A DNA stretch of 64,000 bases from positions 5,766,001 to 5,830,000 of the forward strand of contig OZ245780.1 in NCBI GenBank assembly GCA_965227905.1, in the 5' to 3' direction. The position numbers and the translations under genes were made by a program. Below the pieces are notes generated by a model. It was not told the origin of the DNA, made no database searches, and saw only the letters and a list, made by a program, of their open reading frames with translations. How positions within the stretch are numbered: position 1 is the stretch's first letter; each line of letters begins with the position of its first letter. Below are positions 9,018 to 16,805 of the stretch, piece by piece. Source of the stretch: CBDDHT01 sp965227905. Its GTDB lineage: Bacteria; Pseudomonadota; Alphaproteobacteria; Rhizobiales; Methyloligellaceae.

Positions 9018-9272
9018 TCAAGTGCGGCTGCCGTCTCCTCGCACGTCCGGCTCATAGAATTCGGTATCGAGATCGTCGATTTTCTCGGCCATGTATTTGC
9101 GTGCATCGGCGATGGCCTGATTGTATTGCGACGGGCCGATCTGGCGGAGCATGAAATCGACGATGGTCGCCGCACGGAATTCGCTGAGCTCTTCGTCGAA
9201 TTCGGCGGCGAAGTAATCCATCAGTTCGCGGGTGATCGCAGCCTTGCGTTCATCGCTGAGTCTTATGCGCAT
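9018..9272 (-). CDS. DUF2164 family protein
   Basis: An 84-residue soluble, acidic protein with the DUF2164 pattern: an N-terminal LSDERKAAITRELMDYF helix followed by a hydrophobic core around DFMLRQIGPSQYNQAI. No catalytic residues are known for the family. It sits between the SDR gene (23 bases upstream) and aspartate dehydrogenase (66 bases downstream) on the same strand, so it probably belongs to the same transcript. Function unknown. Confidence 0.8.
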   Translation of the reverse strand: MRIRLSDERKAAITRELMDYFAAEFDEELSEFRAATIVDFMLRQIGPSQYNQAIADARKYMAEKIDDLDTEFYEPDVRGDGSRT

Positions 9273-9295
9273 TCAACCTGACCTGCATGCATGAG

Positions 9296-10060
9296 CTAAA
9301 GGGTCAAACCGCCGTCGACGACGATTGTCTGGCCCGTGATCATACGCGCGCTGGCGCAAAGAAACAGAACGGCCTCGGCCAGGTCTTCCGGTTCGCACCG
9401 CCTCTTGAGGGCAGACCTTTCGATGCTGGCGCGTTTGCGCTCTTCCGGCCAGTCCTTCTGCCAGGGAGAGTTGACGGCGCCGGGCGCAACGGCGTTGACG
9501 CGCACCTCCGGTCCGAGACCACGCGCAAGGCTGCGGGTGAGCGACACCAGTCCTGCTTTGCTCGCCGTGTAGGCACTGGACGACCCTTGCCAGCCGAGAC
9601 CTGCAATCGATGCCATGTTGACGATCGCGCCATTCGCAGCCTTCAGCGCCGGCGCGGCCGCGCGGGTACAACGATAGGGGCCAATGAGATTGGTGCTGAG
9701 GATGGTCTGCCAGAAATCCTCGTCGAGCTCGTCGAGATCGCCTGGCGGGATGGGGGCGGGTGTGATCGGCGTTCCGGCATTGTTGATCAGATAGTCGAGA
9801 CGGCCGCCAAGCGCTTCGATTGCTGCAGTTACCATGGCTTCTGCCTCAGCGGGCACCGCAACATTGCCGGGTGCGGCGATGACATCGAGGCCGGCACCGG
9901 TCAGCGCCGCAATCTGCTCTGGGCCTTGCGGATCATCGGGCAAATGGTTGAGCGCAACCCTGGCACCGTTCTCAGCCAGCAGCGTGACGCTGGCGAGGCC
10001 AATGCCAGAGGCGCCGCCCGTGACGATCGCCGTTTTGCCATTCAGATCAGCCTGCAGCAT
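9296..10060 (-). CDS. Short-chain dehydrogenase/reductase
   Basis: A 254-residue classical SDR. The cofactor motif TGGASGIG is at 14-21, NNAG at 93-96, and the catalytic S151, Y164 and K168 are all present. The C-terminal GQTIVVDGGLTL is typical of FabG-like enzymes. The substrate cannot be deduced. It is the first gene of the minus-strand set SDR, DUF2164, aspartate dehydrogenase, RidA. GGAGCTATGA precedes the ATG. Confidence 0.88.
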   Translation of the reverse strand: MLQADLNGKTAIVTGGASGIGLASVTLLAENGARVALNHLPDDPQGPEQIAALTGAGLDVIAAPGNVAVPAEAEAMVTAAIEALGGRLDYLINNAGTPITPAPIPPGDLDELDEDFWQTILSTNLIGPYRCTRAAAPALKAANGAIVNMASIAGLGWQGSSSAYTASKAGLVSLTRSLARGLGPEVRVNAVAPGAVNSPWQKDWPEERKRASIERSALKRRCEPEDLAEAVLFLCASARMITGQTIVVDGGLTL

Positions 10061-10110
10061 TCATAGCTCCTATAGACAACGGCGCCAAAAGATACTGTGC
10101 TATCTCACAT

Positions 10111-10177
10111 CGTCATACCCGGGCTTGACCCGGGTATCCAGGCCGCATGGATTGCCGGATCAAGTCCGGCAATGACG
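10111..10177. repeat. Palindromic intergenic repeat, family 1 (reverse orientation)
   Basis: The same two modules as at 7578-7688 occur in reverse order and with a short spacer: TACCCGGGCTTGACCCGGGTA, then ATTGCCGGATCAAGTCCGGCAAT, bounded by CGTCAT and ATGACG. This copy is compact and almost perfectly palindromic. Confidence 0.8.
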
Positions 10178-10230
10178 AGTGAATTGGAATGGTGCCAAAT
10201 CTCTGTCCTTTCCCGCACTGACCCCTCCAT

Positions 10231-10324
10231 CCCCTCATCCTAACCTTCTCCCCAGGGAGAAGGGACGAAATCGCATGATGCAGAGACGATCAGCCCTCTC
10301 CCTGGGGAGAGGGTTGCGTGAGGG
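10231..10324. repeat. Palindromic intergenic repeat, family 2
   Basis: An inverted pair: CCCTCATCCTAACCTTCTCC at the left and GGAGAGGGTTGCGTGAGGG at the right, with inner CCAGGGAGAAGGG and CCCTCTCCCTGGGG hairpins. Further copies flank the gamma-glutamyltransferase gene. It lies just past the autotransporter stop and could act as its terminator. Confidence 0.75.
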
Positions 10325-10351
10325 CACAGCTGCAGAAGAATGACCGCGACG

Positions 10352-12439
10352 TCAAAATCTGACCTTCGCGCCAGCGCGACCGGCAACATAGGACGAGCCA
10401 TCGTTTTCAAGCCCGCCGTCCGCCCCGGCATAGAACTGCACTCGGTCATTCGGCAGTGTGAAGGAGATGCTGGTGCCGCCGAAGAAACTCACCACCGAGT
10501 CTGTTCCTCCTGGAACGAAACTGATCTGCTGACCGAGAAGCACGGCACCGAAGGCATCGTCGCCAACATTCGTCCGCCCCTCGATACCAACCTTCACTTC
10601 GCCCCTCAGCACACCGCCGCGCCGGGTCTGGCGAGTCAATGGCAGCGCTACCTGTCCACGCCCCTGGAAGAGATGGATATCGCGGTCGGCAACACTCAAG
10701 TTTCCTGCAGCGCCTTGTTCGGTGAAGCCGTCTAGGAAGTGGCCGGCATACCGGACCTGCACGCTCGGCACGACGAAGTGCGCGCCGAGAGGGACCTGCC
10801 GCGAAAGACCGAGTTCGGCGGATGTGAACACACCATCGAATTCACTGCTTGCCGTCTGGAGCCCCGTCGCAACAAGGTTGTTGGCGACCTGCCGGTCGCG
10901 CTCATGGGCCGAATGGCCGACGGTGAAGGCCATGTCCACAGCGAGCTGGCGCATCGTGTGACGAGCATAAACACCGCCAAAGAATGTCTCGATCTCTTCT
11001 TCCTGGGAATTGAAGGCCGTGTCGGCCTCGCCCCAGGAACCGCCCAGGAAGAAGCCGGCGCGAGTGTAGGCAGACACCTGCCCGTCCATGCCGGACATGA
11101 GGCCACCGAGCTGATGGTCGGCTTCAACAGTCGGCCGTGCAGCGTCCTGGTTACGGGCGGCGCCAAAGGCATGGGCCCAGGACTGCCGGTCGCCGGATGA
11201 CGGGATCTGTGTGCCCTTGTAACTCGCCCTGGGGCTAAGCCGCATGGCGCCGTCATAAGTGCCTGGCGGCTGTGTGACGCCGACGACACTGTTTCCCGGA
11301 AGCCCATTGAGCCGCGCCGACACGCCGCCGAAAATTCCGTTCGTCAGGTCCGTGAGAATTTCATCCTGAAACGCTTCCAGAGTCGGATCCACCACTGCGA
11401 CCTGATTGCCGTTCACGGCGAATGGCGCCCCGTTCGTCTCGATGATTTCAGGCGTGCTGTCGAAGGTTTTGGCGATGGAGAGACCGTTGCCGACCTCGAG
11501 CTTGTCCGTGCCTGCCCCAAGATTAATGGCGCCGACAATCACCGAGCCGGGGAGCAGGGTGAGTCCGTCATTGCCGAAACCCTGAAAATCGATGGCGATG
11601 CCGCCGGGCCCGGCATTGCTGAGGATCGAGCCGGAGTTGATAACGAAGGCGTTGCCTTGCGCGATCCTGTCGACCTCGATCGCCGCATTGCCTTTGATGA
11701 TGCCGGAGTTGACGACCGTGCCGAAGCCGATATCGACACCCTGACTTCCACCTTGGATCAGCCCGGTATTGATGAGGCTGACGAGTTCCCCATCCACGTC
11801 GATGGCATCGCTGAACGGGCTTTCGATCGTGCCGGCATTGAACAGAGTGCCGATAAAGTTGGCTTCGATCCCCTCGTCGGAACCGCCGATCGTGCCGAAA
11901 TTGGAAAGGTTCAGGATACTGTTCGCGATGATGCCGTTTGCGAACACGGACGCGATCGTGCCGGTATTTGTGAGGCCTTGGATGAGTGCGGCGTTGACGC
12001 CATTCCCGAGCGCGATGATGGTGCCGGCGTTATCCATGCTCTGAATCAGGTTGGCCAGCACGCCTGTGTCGAACCCCTGGATCAGGCCGGAGTTCGACAA
12101 TCTCGTCAGCGTCAGAACATCAATGCCATCGTTGAACACACCGACGATGCTGCCCGCATTGTCGATGGTGATGTTGTCATCCAGTAAAATGCCAACGGCG
12201 GGCCCGAGGACCGTGGCGTCCGAAAGCACATTCACCGACACATTGTCGAACAATCCGCCATAGCCGATCGTGCCATTCTGCGTGATGACACCGCCGGAAC
12301 ATGTCGCATCGACATTGTCGGCCGCAACCGGATCGCAGGCCTGTGCATGGGCAGGCCGGATCGGTGTCGTGAAGAAAAATGCCGACGCAAGTATCGCAGC
12401 GCCAAGCAGGCAAAGCCCGTTCGTTGCTCGGTGGATCAC
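10352..12439 (-). CDS. Autotransporter (type V secretion) protein
   Basis: A 695-residue protein has an N-terminal signal peptide ending near AHAQA (about residue 33). The passenger (about 35-340) is made of short repeats of the NSGLIQG / NAGTI type that predict a beta-helix. The C-terminal translocator beta-barrel runs from roughly residue 430 to the terminal phenylalanine in AGAKVRF, the usual outer-membrane end signature. It should export its passenger to the cell surface. Passenger function (adhesion or other) is unknown; the repeats carry no protease or lipase motif that I can see. The start is a GTG after GGGGGCTCC. Confidence 0.88.
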   Translation of the reverse strand: MIHRATNGLCLLGAAILASAFFFTTPIRPAHAQACDPVAADNVDATCSGGVITQNGTIGYGGLFDNVSVNVLSDATVLGPAVGILLDDNITIDNAGSIVGVFNDGIDVLTLTRLSNSGLIQGFDTGVLANLIQSMDNAGTIIALGNGVNAALIQGLTNTGTIASVFANGIIANSILNLSNFGTIGGSDEGIEANFIGTLFNAGTIESPFSDAIDVDGELVSLINTGLIQGGSQGVDIGFGTVVNSGIIKGNAAIEVDRIAQGNAFVINSGSILSNAGPGGIAIDFQGFGNDGLTLLPGSVIVGAINLGAGTDKLEVGNGLSIAKTFDSTPEIIETNGAPFAVNGNQVAVVDPTLEAFQDEILTDLTNGIFGGVSARLNGLPGNSVVGVTQPPGTYDGAMRLSPRASYKGTQIPSSGDRQSWAHAFGAARNQDAARPTVEADHQLGGLMSGMDGQVSAYTRAGFFLGGSWGEADTAFNSQEEEIETFFGGVYARHTMRQLAVDMAFTVGHSAHERDRQVANNLVATGLQTASSEFDGVFTSAELGLSRQVPLGAHFVVPSVQVRYAGHFLDGFTEQGAAGNLSVADRDIHLFQGRGQVALPLTRQTRRGGVLRGEVKVGIEGRTNVGDDAFGAVLLGQQISFVPGGTDSVVSFFGGTSISFTLPNDRVQFYAGADGGLENDGSSYVAGRAGAKVRF

Positions 12440-12724
12440 CGGAGCCCCCTAACTTCACCGGCACCGGCGCTGCGCTGCCGGGCCCGTGATACGCATTACT
12501 CAGAGTGGGGTCCTGCCACCCATTCTGGACAAGGTGGTCACACTAACCGAGGGGCTGAGCAAGAGTTTGACGGATTGAGGCAGAAGAGTCGTTTCTTGCC
12601 GGCTGTGGCCGATGCGCAACGACACCTCTGCGTCACGCGCATGGACTTCGGCCCGAGGTTGCGGGAGACTCGTGCAGAGTCGGAGGGCGCGTCTGCAGGC
12701 GTCATTTCCGGCAAGCAGAGAGGT

Positions 12725-12818
12725 CCCCTCACCCAACCCTCTCCCCAGGGAGAGGGCTTTAACCCGCGGACCCTGCCACGCCGTCCCTTCTCCTAAGGCG
12801 AGGAGGTGAGGATGAGGG
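12725..12818. repeat. Palindromic intergenic repeat, family 2
   Basis: The left module CCCTCACCCAACCCTCTCCC continues into CAGGGAGAGGGCTTT. The right, more diverged module is TCCCTTCTCCTAAGGCGAGG followed by AGGTGAGGATGAGGGG in inverse orientation. Confidence 0.75.
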
Positions 12819-12870
12819 GAAACGATGGTCATGTAACCCAATCCCCACCGCACACACTCCGAACGAATCC

Positions 12871-13000
12871 CCTCTCCCCTGGCGGGAGAGGGTTAGGGTG
12901 AGGGGGAGGAGCCATCGGCCAGCACACTGCCCAATCAAATCACACAGGGCGCCGCTCCCCCCCTCACCCAACCCTCTCCCACCAGGGGAGAGGGCTTTTC
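12871..13000. repeat. Palindromic intergenic repeat, family 2
   Basis: The left arm at 12871-12906 holds CCTCTCCCCTGGCGGGAGAG then GGTTAGGGTGAGGGGG. The right arm at 12957-13000 holds CCCCCCCTCACCCAACCC then TCTCCCACCAGGGGAGAGGG. The two arms are inverted around a 50-base spacer. Confidence 0.75.
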
Positions 13001-13155
13001 ACCTGGGGGTTCGACGAAAAAACGCAAAACAACCCCATGCAAAGGGAGCAACCCATCGCCGCACTATCTCTTTTTCCGCCCTTTACGATTGTCCTAACAC
13101 CCACACGAGCGCTAGTTTGCGCCGAAACACAAACCCGCCGGAGCGCACCAAAATC

Positions 13156-14952
13156 ATGGCCCAGACCTTCACCACACGCCCGGAAATCCGCGGCACCTTC
13201 GGCGTCATCTCAACCACTCACTGGATCGCCAGCGCCGTTGGCATGGCGGCATTGGAAAAAGGCGGCAACGCCTTCGACGCCGCCGTTGCAGCCGGCTTCA
13301 CGCTTCAGATCGTCGAGCCCCATCTGGTCGGCCCCGGCGGCGACGTGCCGATCATCCTGCAGGCAGCAGGCGACGACGCCCCCCGCGTGCTCTGCGGCCA
13401 GGGCAGCACGCCCGCCGGCGCAACCATCGAGCATTACAAGAACGAAGGCCTGAAACTGATCCCCGGCACCGGCCTACTGGCTTCGGTCGTGCCCGGCTCT
13501 TTCGATGCCTGGATGCAGCTCCTCCGCGATTACGGCACCATGACCGTCCGCGAAGTTCTGGAGCCCGCCATCGGCTATGCGGAGAACGGCTATCCGCTCC
13601 TCTTTCGCGCCGCGGCCTCCATCCACGTCATGGCCGAGTTCTTCCGCGACGAGTGGCCGACATCGGCCGCCGTGTGGCTGCCCGGCGGCGAAGCACCCAA
13701 CCCCAATCAGATGATGCGCGTGCCGTCCATCGCCAACGCTTATAAGCGCATCCTGAGCGAAGCCGAGTCCGTCGGCGGCGACCGCGAAGCCCAGATCGAG
13801 GCGGCCCGCAAGACCTTCTATGAAGGCTTCGTCGCCGAGGCCATCGATCGGTTCTACGCCAAGACCGAGACCATGGACTCAACCGGCGAGAAACATATGG
13901 GCGTCCTCACCGGCGCCGACATGGCCGGATGGCGCGCCTCATATGAAGCGCCGCTCTCCTATGACTATGGTGGCGTCACCGTGCACAAGACGGGTCCCTG
14001 GGGTCAGGGGCCCATGTTCCTGCAGGCACTCGCGCTCCTAAAAGACACCGGCCTTGGCGACATGGACCCGGTCGGTGCGGACTTCGTCCACACCACCGTC
14101 GAGGCCATCAAACTTGCTGCCGCGGACCGGGACGCCTATTACGCCGATCCCAAATTCGCTGACGTGCCCATGGAGACCCTGCTCTCCGACGATTACAACG
14201 TCGCCCGCCGCAAACTCATCGAGGCCACCGCAAACGGAGACCTCCGCCCGGGCGATGCCGCCCCCGATTGGGAGGCCCGCCGCGACACGCTGCTGGCCCT
14301 CGAAGGGTGCGAGACCGGCATCGAAGTCGGCGCCGGCGAGCCTACCTTCGCGGACCTCCCCGAGGTCGAAGGCGACACGGTGCATCTGGATGTGGTCGAC
14401 CGCTGGGGCAACATGATCAGCGCGACGCCGAGCGGCGGCTGGCTGCAATCGGCCCCCGCCATTCCCGAACTCGGATTCAATATGTCGACGCGTCTGCAAA
14501 TGTCCTGGCTCGACGAACGCCTGCCCGGCAAGCTGACGCCCGGCGCCCGCCCCCGCACGACCCTGACCCCGACCTTCGTCACACGCGACGGGGCGCCGTA
14601 TCTCGCCCTCGGCACCCCCGGCGGCGACCAGCAGGACCAATGGAGTTTGATCACGTTCCTGCGCATCGTCCACGGCACCCACAATCTACAGGCCGCCATC
14701 GACACGCCGCTGTTCAACACCAAGCACATGGTGTCGTCCTTCTATCCGCGCGGTTTCCTGCCACGGAATGTGATGATGGAGGGCCGCTTCGATGCGGCGG
14801 TGATCGACGAGATGCGCAGCCGCGGCCATGACATCAGCGTCGAGGAGGATTGGGCACTTGGGCGGATTTGCATGGTGTCGCGGTCGAAGTCTGGTGTACT
14901 GCGTGGGGCGGCGACACCGCGGCTAATGCAGGCTTATGCGATTGGGCGATAA
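13156..14952 (+). CDS. Gamma-glutamyltransferase family protein
   Basis: A 598-residue Ntn-hydrolase of the gamma-glutamyltranspeptidase family, with the N-terminal GGNAFDAAVAAGFTLQIVEPH signature region near residues 36-56. The predicted autoprocessing nucleophile is T408 in GDTVHLDVVD, followed by the glycine-rich ATPSGGW loop. No signal peptide is visible, so it may be cytoplasmic, as in many gamma-glutamyltransferase paralogues that act as acylases or on glutamyl-amino compounds. The GGGDQQDQW-like segment (GTPGGDQQDQW) matches the subfamily common in alphaproteobacteria. The start at 13156 fits the homologous N terminus; the frame stays open upstream without one. Confidence 0.88.
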   Translation: MAQTFTTRPEIRGTFGVISTTHWIASAVGMAALEKGGNAFDAAVAAGFTLQIVEPHLVGPGGDVPIILQAAGDDAPRVLCGQGSTPAGATIEHYKNEGLKLIPGTGLLASVVPGSFDAWMQLLRDYGTMTVREVLEPAIGYAENGYPLLFRAAASIHVMAEFFRDEWPTSAAVWLPGGEAPNPNQMMRVPSIANAYKRILSEAESVGGDREAQIEAARKTFYEGFVAEAIDRFYAKTETMDSTGEKHMGVLTGADMAGWRASYEAPLSYDYGGVTVHKTGPWGQGPMFLQALALLKDTGLGDMDPVGADFVHTTVEAIKLAAADRDAYYADPKFADVPMETLLSDDYNVARRKLIEATANGDLRPGDAAPDWEARRDTLLALEGCETGIEVGAGEPTFADLPEVEGDTVHLDVVDRWGNMISATPSGGWLQSAPAIPELGFNMSTRLQMSWLDERLPGKLTPGARPRTTLTPTFVTRDGAPYLALGTPGGDQQDQWSLITFLRIVHGTHNLQAAIDTPLFNTKHMVSSFYPRGFLPRNVMMEGRFDAAVIDEMRSRGHDISVEEDWALGRICMVSRSKSGVLRGAATPRLMQAYAIGR

Positions 14953-15139
14953 AACTCTGCTTTCCGCAAAATTGCCGACATTTCAAGGATAATTGGATCG
15001 GCCTGTCGAATGCCCAATTTATCGCTGTTTTACGGGCATTCGTCTTTTCGCGTTTGTCCATGATAGGCGTCAGCGCAAAACCTGATTTTCTTCGCTAGCG
15101 TGAGAGCATTCCTGTTTGCAAAACCAGGGCTCTCCCAAA

Positions 15140-16135
15140 ATGTCAAAAAGCCTGCTTTATAAATATTCTCTGCCGCTGGCTGCCGTCACTCTTCTCCTGT
15201 CAGTCGCGTCGGCTCTTGCTGGTGAATGCACGAGCAACCAGTTCCAACCGACATTCGTGCGCCACAACAGCATCGCGCCATGGGTCTGGTATGTGGAGCC
15301 TGGAGGCCGCTTCACTCTGATGCTGACTCCGGACGAAGCACAAGCCACTTGCCGGCAACGCGGAGTTCGTCAGACGATCGCAAGTCAGAATTGCCTGCAG
15401 CGCAACTGGGGCGACTTCGGTTGCGGCTGCAATCTGACGCCATCGCCAAATGCCACATGTGCCCGCTTCCAGGCATTTCTGCCCATGATCAGGGCGGCGG
15501 ATCAGTATTGCCGCGATCTCTATGCCCAAGGCGACAACCAGAACAGGGCCGGCAACGCGGCCCGATCCGCCCAGAACTTTGCCAGTGCCCGCGGCAACTA
15601 CACTGCCGCTTTGAACAACTTCACCCAAGGCATGAACGATCGCCGCTGCAAGCGCTATCGCAGTCAGTTCGCCAACGGCGTTCAAATCGTTCAGCGGAAC
15701 ATCCAGCGGGTCACTGGCAATGCGCCTCAGCGTAACCAGTTCTGCGCAAGATATGCCCGTACGGCCGTCACGCAGAACAAACAGAATATTCAGCGCCGCT
15801 GCGGCTATACGGGACCCGTCTGGCAGTCGGACTATGGCAACCACTATCGCTGGTGCTTGATGGTCAACGCTGCCACGGCCAAAGCTGGCGAACAGCAGCG
15901 TGTCGACGCGCTCAACCGCTGCCGCCGGAAACCTCAGAGCACATTCTGCGCCCACTACGCCCGCACGGCCGTTGCCCAGAACCAGGAAAACATCCGCCTC
16001 GGATGCGGCAACACCGGACCGCGCTGGCAGTCCAACTACGACAATCACTATCGCTGGTGCACGACCACGAGCCAAAGCAGCGCAAACTATGAGGAGACCC
16101 AACGCAGGCACGCGTTGAACCGGTGTGGGCGATGA
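15140..16135 (+). CDS. Secreted protein with tandem Cys-rich repeats
   Basis: A 331-residue protein with a signal peptide (about residues 1-27, ending ASALAGE). The C-terminal third contains two near-identical units of about 70 residues: C-x2-YARTAV-x-QN-x2-NI-x3-CG-x-TGP-x-WQS-x-Y-x-NHYRWC, each followed by a helical RxxALNRC segment. Conserved cysteines suggest disulphides, hence periplasmic or extracellular location. I do not recognise a defined function; similar YA..AV.Q...N...CG..G..W motifs recur in unrelated exported alphaproteobacterial proteins. ATG at 15140 is preferred over a TTG 24 bases upstream. It is convergent with soxG. Confidence 0.75.
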   Translation: MSKSLLYKYSLPLAAVTLLLSVASALAGECTSNQFQPTFVRHNSIAPWVWYVEPGGRFTLMLTPDEAQATCRQRGVRQTIASQNCLQRNWGDFGCGCNLTPSPNATCARFQAFLPMIRAADQYCRDLYAQGDNQNRAGNAARSAQNFASARGNYTAALNNFTQGMNDRRCKRYRSQFANGVQIVQRNIQRVTGNAPQRNQFCARYARTAVTQNKQNIQRRCGYTGPVWQSDYGNHYRWCLMVNAATAKAGEQQRVDALNRCRRKPQSTFCAHYARTAVAQNQENIRLGCGNTGPRWQSNYDNHYRWCTTTSQSSANYEETQRRHALNRCGR

Positions 16136-16202
16136 TAACTGCCAAAAAGCGAGTTGGTAGGTAACAGAGAACTTATTGAGACGGATCGGAGATCGATCCC
16201 AA

Positions 16203-16805
16203 TCAACTCTGATCGATCCGATACCCACAGTCCTGCGCCGCGCCCAACAGCCAGTCTAAAAACGACTCTGCGTAGCTATTCGGTACAGCGATATCGAACG
16301 TCGGAGCCGTATCGCGCTTCACGATCAACACCGGGATCATCTCGATCACCGTGATGCAACCGCCAGGAACCGGAAACGCACCCGAGTCGAAATCGACAGC
16401 ACAGCCACTGCTCAACACCGTTTCCGTCGCCGAGCCAGACAGCGTAAGAATGCGCCGGGCATCTGAGTGCTGGAACACGGCACCTGTCTGCCCCGCGGCC
16501 TTCGTCACCTGATCGCAGAATTCCTCAGCCTCCTGTCCAGGCGCGATGCACCAGAACTCTTTGGGCCCGACGGCAGCGATCGTCAAATTCTCCGTCACCG
16601 TCGCATGCAGCGGTTTGTTCGGCGCGACTTCACCGAGCAGCTTCTTCAGGCCTGCGCGGAGTTGCGTGCGTTTGCCGCCCAGCGCCTTGACTTGAACCAG
16701 GGCGCAGGCACGCTCGGAGATGATGACATTATGCTCGGCGCTGCCGGTCTGTTCGGTGTCGATCAGGCGGGAGAGTAGGCTTGGGGCGTCGTCGAAATCA
16801 GACAT
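16203..16805 (-). CDS. soxG: Sarcosine oxidase gamma subunit
   Basis: The 200-residue gamma subunit of heterotetrameric sarcosine oxidase. It has the GcvT-like small-subunit fold, recognised from the SDARRILTLSGSATETVLSSGC core and the C-terminal AESFLDWLLGAAQDCGYRI. In the complex it stabilises the tetrahydrofolate-binding alpha subunit. Its ATG overlaps the soxA stop by eight bases, so it is the last cistron of the sox operon. Length is ordinary. Confidence 0.9.
   Translation of the reverse strand: MSDFDDAPSLLSRLIDTEQTGSAEHNVIISERACALVQVKALGGKRTQLRAGLKKLLGEVAPNKPLHATVTENLTIAAVGPKEFWCIAPGQEAEEFCDQVTKAAGQTGAVFQHSDARRILTLSGSATETVLSSGCAVDFDSGAFPVPGGCITVIEMIPVLIVKRDTAPTFDIAVPNSYAESFLDWLLGAAQDCGYRIDQS

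Larger units (their letters stand above)
12440..13155. other. 716-bp intergenic region with family-2 palindromes
   Basis: This gap separates the divergent autotransporter and gamma-glutamyltransferase genes and must hold both promoters. I see no convincing gene. Two family-2 palindromic repeats occupy 12725-12818 and 12871-13000. Long open frames on both strands here have no recognisable product. Confidence 0.7.

Noticed and set aside
16182..16220. CGGATCG/CGATCCG inverted repeat at the soxG end as a terminator
   Set aside because: Only seven pairs with a 25-base loop, and partly inside the soxG coding end; too weak to call.
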